A DNA stretch of 7,567 nucleotides. Origin: Candidatus Falkowiibacteriota bacterium (GTDB lineage: Bacteria > Patescibacteriota > Patescibacteriia > Patescibacteriales > GWE2-39-37). The notes beneath the pieces were generated by a model. The model was not told where the DNA came from and made no database searches. It saw only the letters and a list, made by a program, of their open reading frames with translations. Shown piece by piece: positions 1-6,539 of this stretch; the stretch's first letter is position 1; every line of letters starts with the position of its first letter. Made by a program: the position numbers and the translations under genes. The stretch is taken from positions 1-7,567 of the forward strand of contig JAAXVE010000037.1 of NCBI GenBank assembly GCA_013335665.1, read 5' to 3'.

Positions 1-1351
1 CACCCAAGTAAGTGTTCAATTTGTCCTTGGCCAGCTGTTTGATTTTGTCATCACTGAAAGCGATCACGGAAACGACTCCCTTGACCGTTACGTTGACGCT
101 AGCCCTCTCGTCGCCCGGTTTGGCATCTGCTTCGCTGATGACCGATGTCTCGTCAAGCTTATAGAGGAATTGATTGTATTTATTCTTCTCTTCTGGCGTG
201 AGCTCGTTCTTGGCTTGTTCTGCTAAAGTGGTTTTTAACTCTTCGGCCACCTTGTCGATATCTTCTTGAGCGACTACAGGGGCGCCATCCTCGGCATACT
301 GTATCGGTTCGCTCGACTCGGCATATATCTTATCCTGCAATCCAGCCCAAAGTCCTGGTATGGTGAACTTCGTGGCTTCAACTTCATTTTCCTTCTTCAG
401 TTCGTCGGCATAGATATCAACTTCGACTGACGACCCAGCAGCTACGTCGACGCTCTCTTTCAAGCGATAAAGCTTTCCGGAGGCGGATAACAACCTGGTC
501 TTAGCAACCAAAGATTGTGATTTGTTGTAATTGTTGATTATCTTGGCACGACCAACTAGCTGAGCACCAGTTACATTTCTGCCGGAGGAAGAAGCTGATT
601 TACTTTCCGTCACCGCGACTTGACGCACTAACCCGGCAGCACCGCTCGGTTTGGCCTCGCTACCTTCGTTATATATATCTGCAACCAGATTGCTCGCGAC
701 CTTCTCCTGCTTCGGCGTTATGGTAACATAAAGCTTTACGCAGGAAAAATATGCCAGAATAAGAACAAGTACCAAGGTTGGCAAAGCAAAGCTGATCAAA
801 ATCTTGCGGTAAAGACCTAACGAGCGCCCGCCCGCTCCGGTGCTTTGCTTAAGCATTGGTGGCACGGCATTGACGCTGTCAACCTGAGAAACTGGCGTAA
901 AAATCTTTTTTTCCAGATTGATTGTTGCCGGAGCAGGAACTTCCGGCTGAATTGCCTTATCCTGATGATGTACTACTCCACTTAAATAGTTACGGATCAC
1001 ACTTTGCTTTTCAGCTAAAGTTGCTGGAGCAATTTCCGATGTGACACCCGGTTCGTGCGCTTTGATGATGGTCGGGTTGTCAGTAGCGGCCAATTTGGCA
1101 GCTAGGCGTGACTGAAATGAAGACCCGGATTCCTCCTTTGGACCCGCCTCTTCAACTTCATCAGGCTTCTCAACGACCACTTTGGTTACCTCCTTGGCTT
1201 TTTTAGCCGCAACCACAATCTCTTCCGGTTGCGTAATCTCTTCAATTGAAGCAACAGGCTCTTTGGCCTGTGGTTTGATTTTTTTAACCGCTATTTTCTT
1301 TCGTATTGTTTTAGGACGCGGTATTTTTTCTTCAGTTTTTTTCACTGCCAT
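1..1351 (-). CDS. Baseplate J-like domain single-pass membrane protein (3' end cut by window)
   Basis: An open frame runs without a stop from an ATG at 1351 to the left edge: 450 codons are visible and the C-terminus is missing. The start is fixed by an in-frame TAG only five codons upstream (1367-1369). Residues 1-180 are low in complexity, with Lys-rich and Glu/Pro/Val-rich segments, and are probably disordered and cytoplasmic. Residues about 183-204 form one strongly hydrophobic helix preceded by YRK. The remainder should lie outside the membrane. Residues about 274-345 contain NNYNKSQSLVAKTRLLSASG, then YRLKESVDVAAGSSVEVDIYADE, then FTIPGL and KIYAES. This succession resembles the baseplate J/gp47-like proteins common in Parcubacteria-type genomes, recalled from family knowledge rather than searched. 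The phage-tail name does not prove a contractile machine: no sheath, tube or tail gene is visible here. No Shine-Dalgarno is seen; a promoter candidate lies just upstream. The actual function is unknown. Confidence 0.82.
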   Translation of the reverse strand, partial: MAVKKTEEKIPRPKTIRKKIAVKKIKPQAKEPVASIEEITQPEEIVVAAKKAKEVTKVVVEKPDEVEEAGPKEESGSSFQSRLAAKLAATDNPTIIKAHEPGVTSEIAPATLAEKQSVIRNYLSGVVHHQDKAIQPEVPAPATINLEKKIFTPVSQVDSVNAVPPMLKQSTGAGGRSLGLYRKILISFALPTLVLVLILAYFSCVKLYVTITPKQEKVASNLVADIYNEGSEAKPSGAAGLVRQVAVTESKSASSSGRNVTGAQLVGRAKIINNYNKSQSLVAKTRLLSASGKLYRLKESVDVAAGSSVEVDIYADELKKENEVEATKFTIPGLWAGLQDKIYAESSEPIQYAEDGAPVVAQEDIDKVAEELKTTLAEQAKNELTPEEKNKYNQFLYKLDETSVISEADAKPGDERASVNVTVKGVVSVIAFSDDKIKQLAKDKLNTYLG

Positions 1352-1356
1352 ACAGT

Positions 1357-1397
1357 AATGGTATAGCTAAGAATTAGGTTAATGACACTATACCATT
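1357..1397. repeat. Perfect 10-bp inverted repeat between dnaE and the baseplate-J-like gene
   Basis: The arms AATGGTATAG (1357-1366) and CTATACCATT (1388-1397) are exact reverse complements separated by 21 bases. Their starts are 31 bp apart, close to three helical turns, so both arms could face the same side of the DNA. The right arm overlaps the candidate -10 element on the minus strand; the left arm falls in the predicted 5' leader. On the plus strand the repeat is followed by a T-rich run (1396-1410) and so resembles a weak, AT-rich terminator for plus-strand transcription, but no plus-strand gene is present. An operator or a leader hairpin is possible; the sequence alone does not decide. 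Confidence 0.6.
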
Positions 1398-1416
1398 TTT
1401 TTGATTTTTTGTGAAA
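1387..1416 (-). promoter_or_regulatory. Candidate extended -10 promoter for the baseplate-J-like gene
   Basis: Read on the minus strand, TGGTATAGT (1387-1395) matches the extended -10 pattern TGnTATAAT with one mismatch. A weak -35-like TTTCAC (1411-1416) lies 18 bp upstream, and the spacer is an A-rich tract. A start about 7 bases downstream would give a leader of roughly 30 bases before the ATG at 1351. No minus-strand terminator separates dnaE from this gene, so some readthrough from dnaE is also likely. Prediction by motif only. Confidence 0.5.
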
Positions 1417-1421
1417 TAATT

Positions 1422-4400
1422 TTAGGCCACTGTCACCTGTTCTCCACAAACTTGCTTAATACCCTGAATCAACTCACTAGTGTTCTCCACTTTCAGACTT
1501 GATTCGATGATTTTCGGTGCCCCGTCCGGCCCGAAAATTTTCAAGAACACCTTGTCGCTTCCCGGTTTACTCGAAAGCAAGGCTAAAAGACTGCCCATTA
1601 TGGCTTGATCGCACGATTTACCGATAATGAGCTTTAAACTCGAATCTTTCGCTGGTTGCGGCTGGGGAGCAGCAGCATTTACATTAGTACCTGATGGCTT
1701 TTTACTAGGCCATGAACGCCCATTGCGTCCGCCTACTTCCGCGGTATCATTAAACTTTTTAATGGTAGCCGCTATATCATCCTGCTGTAACAAAACTGCT
1801 TTGTTAGCCAAGAGCTTGATTTCCGAATCTTTGTCAGACAGCTTGCCTTGGCACAAGATTATCTTGCCATCCTGCCAAACGTCTGCCGAAACTTTGAGCA
1901 AGCTGGGAAAGACCAGCGCTTCGACGCTTGAGGCCTGATCCTCAATCTTAACGAAGAGCATAGAATCGTTTGAGCGGGTAATAATCTTCTTGATCGAGGT
2001 CACCACGCCGGCAACGGTTATATTGGAATCGCGCGAGCAGCCGGCAATGCGATTAAGCGGCATGATGTAACGCTCGAGCGCGGCGCGGAACTGGTTCATC
2101 GGATGTTCGGAAATATACAAACCGAGTAATTCCTTTTCCCAAGACAATTTCTCCGACTGCGTGGCTGTACCTGGTAGATCCAAACGCACTGTCGGGCGGG
2201 CCGAAGCTGACAAGGGCAAATCGCCGAACAAGCTGACTTGACCGGTATTCTTATTCTTCGTCACCTCTTTGCTATAGCTTAAGATGCTTTCCAGATTAGC
2301 TAAAAAGCGACCGCGCTCGCCCCAATTATCAAAAGCGCCGCTCTTAATCAAACTGTCCAAGGATTTCTTATTCATATCCTTGTCGGTAACGCGCTCAAGC
2401 AGATCGGCAAGATCTCGATACTGACCATTAGCCTTGCGTTCGGCAATCAGCACATCGACTATATTCTCGCCAACATTTTTGATTGCTCTTAGCCCGAAGC
2501 GTATTGTATTCACTTTTTCGTTGGCCTCGACCGTCTTGTTTTCCAGCGTGCCACTCGTCACCACGGTGAACGAAGCGAACGATTGGTTAATATCAGGCGC
2601 CAACACTTCAATGCCCATCTTGCGGCACTCATCAATTTCAATGGCGACACGGTCCGTATCTTGTTGATCGGCAGTTAAAAGCGCAGCCATAAACTCTGTC
2701 GGCCAGTTCGCCTTAAGGTAAGCGGTCTGATAGCCGATTAAGGCGTAACAAGCCGCGTGACTGCGGTTAAAACCGTAGCCGGCGAACGGCTCGATAAAAG
2801 CGAAAATCTGTTGAGCCAGATCGGAACTGATCCCGTTCTTGACGCAGCCGTCGATAAACTTCTCTTTCTGCTCGGCTAACAGCTTGACGATTTTCTTACC
2901 CATAGCCTTACGCAAGACGTCCGCTTCACCCATGGTAAAACCGGCCAGATCGCGAGCCATCTGCATGACTTGTTCTTGATAGATCGCCACGCCATGTGTC
3001 ACGCCGAGAATCGGTTCGAGTTTTGGGTGCAGGTAAGGCTTAACCTTGCCGTGCTTACCTGCAATATAATCAGGAATCCACTCCATTGGACCAGGACGAT
3101 ACAAGGCTACCATAGCAATAATGTCCTCAAGGTCGGTCGGACGCAATTCTTTCAGATAACGTTTCATGCCAGAAGATTCGAACTGGAAGACGCCGGTTGT
3201 TTCTCCGTCTTGGAATAACTTGTAAGCGCGTTTGTCATCAAGTGGTATGTTATCAATATCAACATCGATACCCCGAGTATTCTTAATAATCTTGATCGCC
3301 GACTCGATAATGGTTAAGTTCTTCAAACCAAGAAAGTCCATCTTCAACAGACCCAAATCTTCGACCGGATGCAATGAATACTGCGAGACGATCGTCATAT
3401 CCGATGACGAGGCATACTGCACCGGCACGTAGTCGGTCAGGGGGTTTTTGGTGATCAGCACGCCGCAAGCATGCGTCGAAGCATGGCGCGCCACGCCTTC
3501 AAGGCGGCGAGCATAGTCAATCAGGCGGCGGGCGCCCTCGTCCTGCTGATACACTTCTTTGAATTCGCTGACTGTTTCCAAAGCTTCATCGATCTTGGAA
3601 AACTGCGGAATCATTTTAGCCAGCTTGTCGCAAAAATCATAGGGAAAATCCAAAACACGCCCGACATCGCGGATGGCAGCGCGGGCGGCCATAGTTCCGA
3701 AAGTAATAATCTGCGAAACATGGTCTTTGCCGTATTTGCCTTCCACATAACGTATAACGTCTTCACGACGGACATCAGAAAAGTCCGTATCAATATCAGG
3801 CATCGAGATACGTTCCGGATTCAAGAAACGTTCGAAGAGCAAATTATATTTCAGAGGGTCGAGATTGGTAATGCCGATCAAATAGCAGACCAATGAGCCG
3901 GCCGCCGATCCACGGCCAGGTCCGACCACGATGCCGTTATTCTTAGCCCAATTAATAAAATCAGCAACAATTAAAAAGTATGAAGGCCAGCCCATGCGCT
4001 CGATGACTGATAATTCGTAGTCCATGCGCTCGCGAATTGGCGCATCAACAGCGTCATAATCCTTCTCATAACGTTTCATCAACCCCTCATGGCACCACTG
4101 GCTCAGCAGGCCGAACTCGGTCATGCCCTCAGGCACCGGGAAGATAGGCAGCTGGATCTCACCGAGCTTTATTTCCAGATTGCACATCTCGGCAATCTTG
4201 ACCGTATTTTCCACAGCCTCCGGTACGTCTTTGAAGATATTAGCCATCTCGGCTGCAGGCTTATAGTAAAAATCCTGACCGTGCATTTCCATGCGGTTCG
4301 TGTCATTCTTCTTGCGTTTCGTCTGCAAGCACAACAGCACGTCTTGCGCATCAAAATCATCTTTTTTCAGATAGTGAAGATCGTTGGTGGCTACGAGAGG

Positions 4401-5000
4401 CACGCCGAGCTCGCGGCTCAACTTGATCAGCTGCTCGTTAACTGGGGCCTGCTCCGGCAAATTGGGATGATGCTGGATTTCCAAATAATAATTGCCCTGG
4501 CCGAAGAGATTATTGTATTCCATAATTCTCTCTTTGGCCCGATCGATCTTGCCAGACAAAATAAGCTGCGGAATTTCTCCGCCCAGACAAGCAGAACAAG
4601 CGATCAAGCCCTCGGAGTGTTTGGACAAGATTTCCCAGTCGATACGTGGCTTATAATAATAACCCTCTAGATGAGCGATTGAAACCAGCTTGATTAGATT
4701 CTTATATCCTATTTCATTCTTTACCAAAAGTAACAGATGGTAATTGGCAGCGTCAGCCTTAGAAAACTTATCGGTCAGTTTATTGGGTGCTAAATAAGTC
4801 TCAACCCCAATAATCGGCTTAATGCCAGCCTTTTTCGCTTTTTGATAAAATTCAATTATGCCATACATGGTGCCATGGTCGGTCAATGCAACCGCAGGGG
4901 CGTCGTCAGCCTTAGCCTGCTCGATTAGCTCATCAAGCTTAGTTAAGCCATCTAAAAGGCTATAATGAGTGTGATTATGTAAATGGATGAATTGAGTCAT
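1422..5000 (-). CDS. dnaE: DNA polymerase III subunit alpha
   Basis: This is the replicative polymerase (DnaE1 type), 1192 residues, close to the usual bacterial length and with no intein. The N-terminal PHP domain (about 1-280) opens with HLHNHTHYSLLDG and keeps the probable metal ligands H7, H9, D17, H42, E67, H110, C138, D207 and H209, as in polymerases with PHP-dependent proofreading and unlike the degenerate E. coli domain. The polymerase core shows GPGRGSAAGS (360-369), PDIDTDF with D402 and D404, and KMDFLGL with D555; these match the three catalytic aspartates of E. coli (401, 403, 555). A helix-hairpin-helix region lies near 835-855. QVSLF (921-925) fits the internal beta-clamp motif. 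An OB fold covers about 993-1065. A Pro/Ala/Gln-rich linker (about 1090-1120) joins a conserved-looking C-terminal domain (1122-1190). The start is set by the canonical N-terminus; AAGGAA (5011-5016) is a modest ribosome-binding site 10 bases away. It is probably transcribed from its own promoter near 5060. Confidence 0.98.
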   Translation of the reverse strand: MTQFIHLHNHTHYSLLDGLTKLDELIEQAKADDAPAVALTDHGTMYGIIEFYQKAKKAGIKPIIGVETYLAPNKLTDKFSKADAANYHLLLLVKNEIGYKNLIKLVSIAHLEGYYYKPRIDWEILSKHSEGLIACSACLGGEIPQLILSGKIDRAKERIMEYNNLFGQGNYYLEIQHHPNLPEQAPVNEQLIKLSRELGVPLVATNDLHYLKKDDFDAQDVLLCLQTKRKKNDTNRMEMHGQDFYYKPAAEMANIFKDVPEAVENTVKIAEMCNLEIKLGEIQLPIFPVPEGMTEFGLLSQWCHEGLMKRYEKDYDAVDAPIRERMDYELSVIERMGWPSYFLIVADFINWAKNNGIVVGPGRGSAAGSLVCYLIGITNLDPLKYNLLFERFLNPERISMPDIDTDFSDVRREDVIRYVEGKYGKDHVSQIITFGTMAARAAIRDVGRVLDFPYDFCDKLAKMIPQFSKIDEALETVSEFKEVYQQDEGARRLIDYARRLEGVARHASTHACGVLITKNPLTDYVPVQYASSSDMTIVSQYSLHPVEDLGLLKMDFLGLKNLTIIESAIKIIKNTRGIDVDIDNIPLDDKRAYKLFQDGETTGVFQFESSGMKRYLKELRPTDLEDIIAMVALYRPGPMEWIPDYIAGKHGKVKPYLHPKLEPILGVTHGVAIYQEQVMQMARDLAGFTMGEADVLRKAMGKKIVKLLAEQKEKFIDGCVKNGISSDLAQQIFAFIEPFAGYGFNRSHAACYALIGYQTAYLKANWPTEFMAALLTADQQDTDRVAIEIDECRKMGIEVLAPDINQSFASFTVVTSGTLENKTVEANEKVNTIRFGLRAIKNVGENIVDVLIAERKANGQYRDLADLLERVTDKDMNKKSLDSLIKSGAFDNWGERGRFLANLESILSYSKEVTKNKNTGQVSLFGDLPLSASARPTVRLDLPGTATQSEKLSWEKELLGLYISEHPMNQFRAALERYIMPLNRIAGCSRDSNITVAGVVTSIKKIITRSNDSMLFVKIEDQASSVEALVFPSLLKVSADVWQDGKIILCQGKLSDKDSEIKLLANKAVLLQQDDIAATIKKFNDTAEVGGRNGRSWPSKKPSGTNVNAAAPQPQPAKDSSLKLIIGKSCDQAIMGSLLALLSSKPGSDKVFLKIFGPDGAPKIIESSLKVENTSELIQGIKQVCGEQVTVA

Positions 5001-5010
5001 TTTTCTTTTT

Positions 5011-5016
5011 TTCCTT
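5011..5016 (-). promoter_or_regulatory. Ribosome binding site of dnaE
   Basis: AAGGAA on the minus strand lies 10 bases before the ATG at 5000, inside an A-rich leader. The spacing is slightly long but acceptable, and it agrees with the canonical DnaE N-terminus. Confidence 0.55.
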
Positions 5017-5046
5017 AAAACAAAAAGAGACCAAAGGCCCCCTTTG
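5016..5046 (-). terminator. Terminator-like hairpin with T-rich tail before dnaE
   Basis: On the minus strand CAAAGG (5041-5046) and CCTTTG (5032-5037) pair exactly around a GGG loop. The hairpin is followed by the T-rich stretch GTCTCTTTTTGTTTTA (5016-5031). The layout resembles a short intrinsic terminator for the LRR lipoprotein gene, which ends 74 bases earlier. The stem is only 6 bp, so efficiency is uncertain. It sits downstream of the candidate dnaE promoter, so it could also act as a leader structure or attenuator of dnaE. Confidence 0.5.
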
Positions 5047-5055
5047 CTCCCCTAT

Positions 5056-5083
5056 AATATACCATTTTCAGCCGCTTTTACAA
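5056..5083 (-). promoter_or_regulatory. Candidate extended -10 promoter for dnaE
   Basis: On the minus strand TGGTATATT (5056-5064) is an extended -10 element; an overlapping alternative, TATTAT, lies at 5054-5059. A partial -35, TTGTAA (5078-5083), is 16 bp upstream. The 11-mer AAAATGGTATA is shared exactly with the promoter candidate before the baseplate-J-like gene (1389-1399). The predicted start near 5049 leaves a leader of about 49 bases that begins almost at the hairpin. Confidence 0.5.
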
Positions 5084-5120
5084 ATATGGCAATACGTGGC
5101 TAAGTTTGGCAAAATACTGA

Positions 5121-5741
5121 TTAATACACGACCTGGGTATCTGGAAGAGACTTTTTCAATCTTGAAAGATCTGTGGCTGATAATGGATTTCCGCCAACGA
5201 TTAAGACTCTTAAATTTTTCCATCCGGAAAGATCTTCCGGCAAGACAGCCAATTTGTTTCGGCTTAAGTCTAACAGACCTAAGTTAGGCATTTGCAACAA
5301 CTGGGACGGAACATCGCGATAAAGATTGCCGGCCAATGAAAACGTCTTAAGCTTCTTTAAGCCCACTATTTCATTAGGCATTGTATCGAGCATGTTATTG
5401 GAGTAATCCAGGCTTGATAATTCAGTTAGCTGGCCTATTTCGGCTGGTATGCCAGTCATTTTATTATCGCTTACATCCAACAACGTAAGCTTTTTCCATT
5501 TGCCGATTTCCGATGGCAAGGCTCCAGTTAGTAGATTATTGGATACATCAAAACTAATCACATTATCCCTTCCAAATAATTCGCCAGGCAAATTTTTCAG
5601 ACTTTGGCTCTTCATGTCAATACGCACACCTTCTGTTTTGCCAGTCGCTTCATCTTTTCGGCCACCCAAAAGGCTGGCACCCTTGTAGGAACATCCGGAC
5701 ATGACAAGCATTAACAGCAAACAAACGATAATTTTTTTCAT
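5121..5741 (-). CDS. Leucine-rich-repeat lipoprotein
   Basis: The protein has 206 residues. Residues 1-17 (MKKIIVCLLLMLVMSGC) form a short lipoprotein signal peptide with a lipobox-like MSG-C; Cys17 would be lipidated and anchor the protein outside the cytoplasmic membrane. After a polar linker (18-40) and a partial repeat (41-59) come five consecutive repeats of 23 residues (about 61-83, 84-106, 107-129, 130-152 and 153-175) with the pattern xLxxLDxSxNxLxxxPxEI. A C-terminal cap (176-206) ends in a LP-x-T-x-V motif. LRR solenoids bind proteins or other ligands; the partner here is unknown. The gene starts 7 bases after the rluF-like stop, with only weak purine-rich AGAAAA upstream of the ATG, so translational coupling in a two-gene operon is likely. 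The repeat style resembles LRR proteins I associate with Parcubacteria. No catalytic domain is present. Confidence 0.85.
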   Translation of the reverse strand: MKKIIVCLLLMLVMSGCSYKGASLLGGRKDEATGKTEGVRIDMKSQSLKNLPGELFGRDNVISFDVSNNLLTGALPSEIGKWKKLTLLDVSDNKMTGIPAEIGQLTELSSLDYSNNMLDTMPNEIVGLKKLKTFSLAGNLYRDVPSQLLQMPNLGLLDLSRNKLAVLPEDLSGWKNLRVLIVGGNPLSATDLSRLKKSLPDTQVVY

Positions 5742-5748
5742 ATATTTT

Positions 5749-6465
5749 CTATTTTAACTGGAGGTTGCTGAGCAGCTCCTCCAACTCTTTACCCTTGATT
5801 TCACGATACTCGCCAGGTTTCAGCCGGCCCAAGTCTATGTTCATTATTCTGACCCTTTTCAAGTCCTTCACAGTAAAACCAATTGCTTGGCACATGCGCC
5901 TAATCTGACGTTTCTTGCCTTCGGTCAAGATTATCCTGAAAGAATAAGCTCCAATACTTTCTACTTTGCAAGCCCTGGTAACATAACCGTCATCCAAAAC
6001 CACTCCTCGAGAAAGCTTCTGTAAATCAGGCTTCATCAACTCCCTGTCAACTCTGACTTCATATTCCTTCTCATGAAAAAAATTAGGATTAAGCAAACGG
6101 TCGGTTATTCTTCCGTCATTGCTCAAAATCAACAAGCCGCGCGAAGCCTTATCAAGTCGACCCAATGGTGCCACTTTAGGAGAATAAGATAATACATCGG
6201 CGATCGATAATTCACCCCCTTGGGGACTGTGAGTGATGATATTGCGCGGCTTGTAATATGCAAGATAAGCGAGTTTTTTATCAATCTCCGTTTCAACTAT
6301 GTCTGTTCTGAAGACTTTCATACCAGGTTCGGCAATCTTACCGTTTACCTTAATCTTCCCTTCACGGAGCAGACGATCAGCTTCCTTACGACTGCATATC
6401 TTCTTCAGGGCGAGATATTTGTTGAGTATGATGGGGTATTCTATTTTATCTGACATTTCTTTCAT
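5749..6465 (-). CDS. rluF: RluF-like rRNA pseudouridine synthase (RsuA/RluB/RluF family)
   Basis: This 238-residue enzyme should isomerise a uridine in structured RNA, most likely 23S rRNA, to pseudouridine in the cytoplasm. An S4 RNA-binding domain covers about 11-58 (LNKYLALKKICSRKEADRLL). The catalytic domain begins near residue 65. PLGRLDKASRGLLILSNDG (100-118) carries the catalytic aspartate D105. FHEKEY (130-135), KKRQIRRMC (184-192) and the RVRIMNI segment (204-210) are family landmarks. The HEKEY and R-x-RIMN segments resemble E. coli RluF (23S U2604, also tRNA-Tyr U35) more than RluB or RsuA, but the long basic C-terminal tail of E. coli RluF is absent. The exact target base is therefore inferred. 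The start at 6465 is chosen over an internal ATG three codons later because AGGAGG (6473-6478) sits 7 bases upstream. It is the first gene of a probable operon with the LRR lipoprotein. Confidence 0.92.
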   Translation of the reverse strand: MKEMSDKIEYPIILNKYLALKKICSRKEADRLLREGKIKVNGKIAEPGMKVFRTDIVETEIDKKLAYLAYYKPRNIITHSPQGGELSIADVLSYSPKVAPLGRLDKASRGLLILSNDGRITDRLLNPNFFHEKEYEVRVDRELMKPDLQKLSRGVVLDDGYVTRACKVESIGAYSFRIILTEGKKRQIRRMCQAIGFTVKDLKRVRIMNIDLGRLKPGEYREIKGKELEELLSNLQLK

Positions 6466-6472
6466 ATATCTT

Positions 6473-6478
6473 CCTCCT
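6473..6478 (-). promoter_or_regulatory. Perfect Shine-Dalgarno of the rluF-like gene
   Basis: AGGAGG on the minus strand lies 7 bases before the ATG at 6465 and decides the start codon. It is the only strong Shine-Dalgarno in the window. Confidence 0.8.
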
Positions 6479-6486
6479 TAGATTAA

Positions 6487-6495
6487 ACTATTCCA
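6487..6495 (-). promoter_or_regulatory. Weak candidate extended -10 for the rluF-like operon
   Basis: TGGAATAGT on the minus strand resembles the extended -10 elements at 1387-1395 and 5056-5064. No convincing -35 is visible: the expected position falls inside the upstream terminator stem. A promoter is expected here because that terminator ends the preceding operon. The leader would be only about 15 bases and would start next to the Shine-Dalgarno. Confidence 0.3.
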
Positions 6496-6497
6496 CA

Positions 6498-6538
6498 TTA
6501 AAAAACAATAAAGGACCGCACGTAGCGATCCTTTATTG
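6498..6538 (-). terminator. Intrinsic terminator of the permease/DUF5666 operon
   Basis: The 10-bp arms CAATAAAGGA (6506-6515) and TCCTTTATTG (6529-6538) are perfect reverse complements. One mismatch and three further pairs (CGC/GCG) extend the stem around a 5-base loop. On the minus strand the stem is followed by TTTTTTAA (6498-6505). It begins one base after the stop codon of the DUF5666-like gene. The T tract gives the orientation, although the stem is symmetric enough to form on both strands. Confidence 0.88.
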
Positions 6539-6539
6539 C

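Noticed and set aside
1..1351. Phage tail or contractile injection module, suggested by the baseplate-J-like domain
   Set aside because: A single transmembrane protein with no tail sheath, tube, spike or terminase gene in view; the neighbours are housekeeping and envelope genes.
1357..1410. Intrinsic terminator for dnaE
   Set aside because: The T-rich side lies on the plus strand, so the structure has the wrong orientation to end the minus-strand dnaE transcript, and the stem is AT-rich.
3471..3896. Plus-strand open frame of 141 codons inside dnaE
   Set aside because: It is antisense to the catalytic core of dnaE, with no recognisable protein features; a shadow frame.
4089..4670. Plus-strand open frame of 193 codons inside dnaE
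   Set aside because: It is entirely antisense to the conserved PHP and early polymerase region of dnaE, and its translation shows no recognisable domain or signal. Such frames arise from codon bias in long genes.
1422..5000. Intein or split site in dnaE
   Set aside because: The frame is continuous, 1192 residues is a normal length, and the polymerase motifs are at positions matching E. coli without an insertion.
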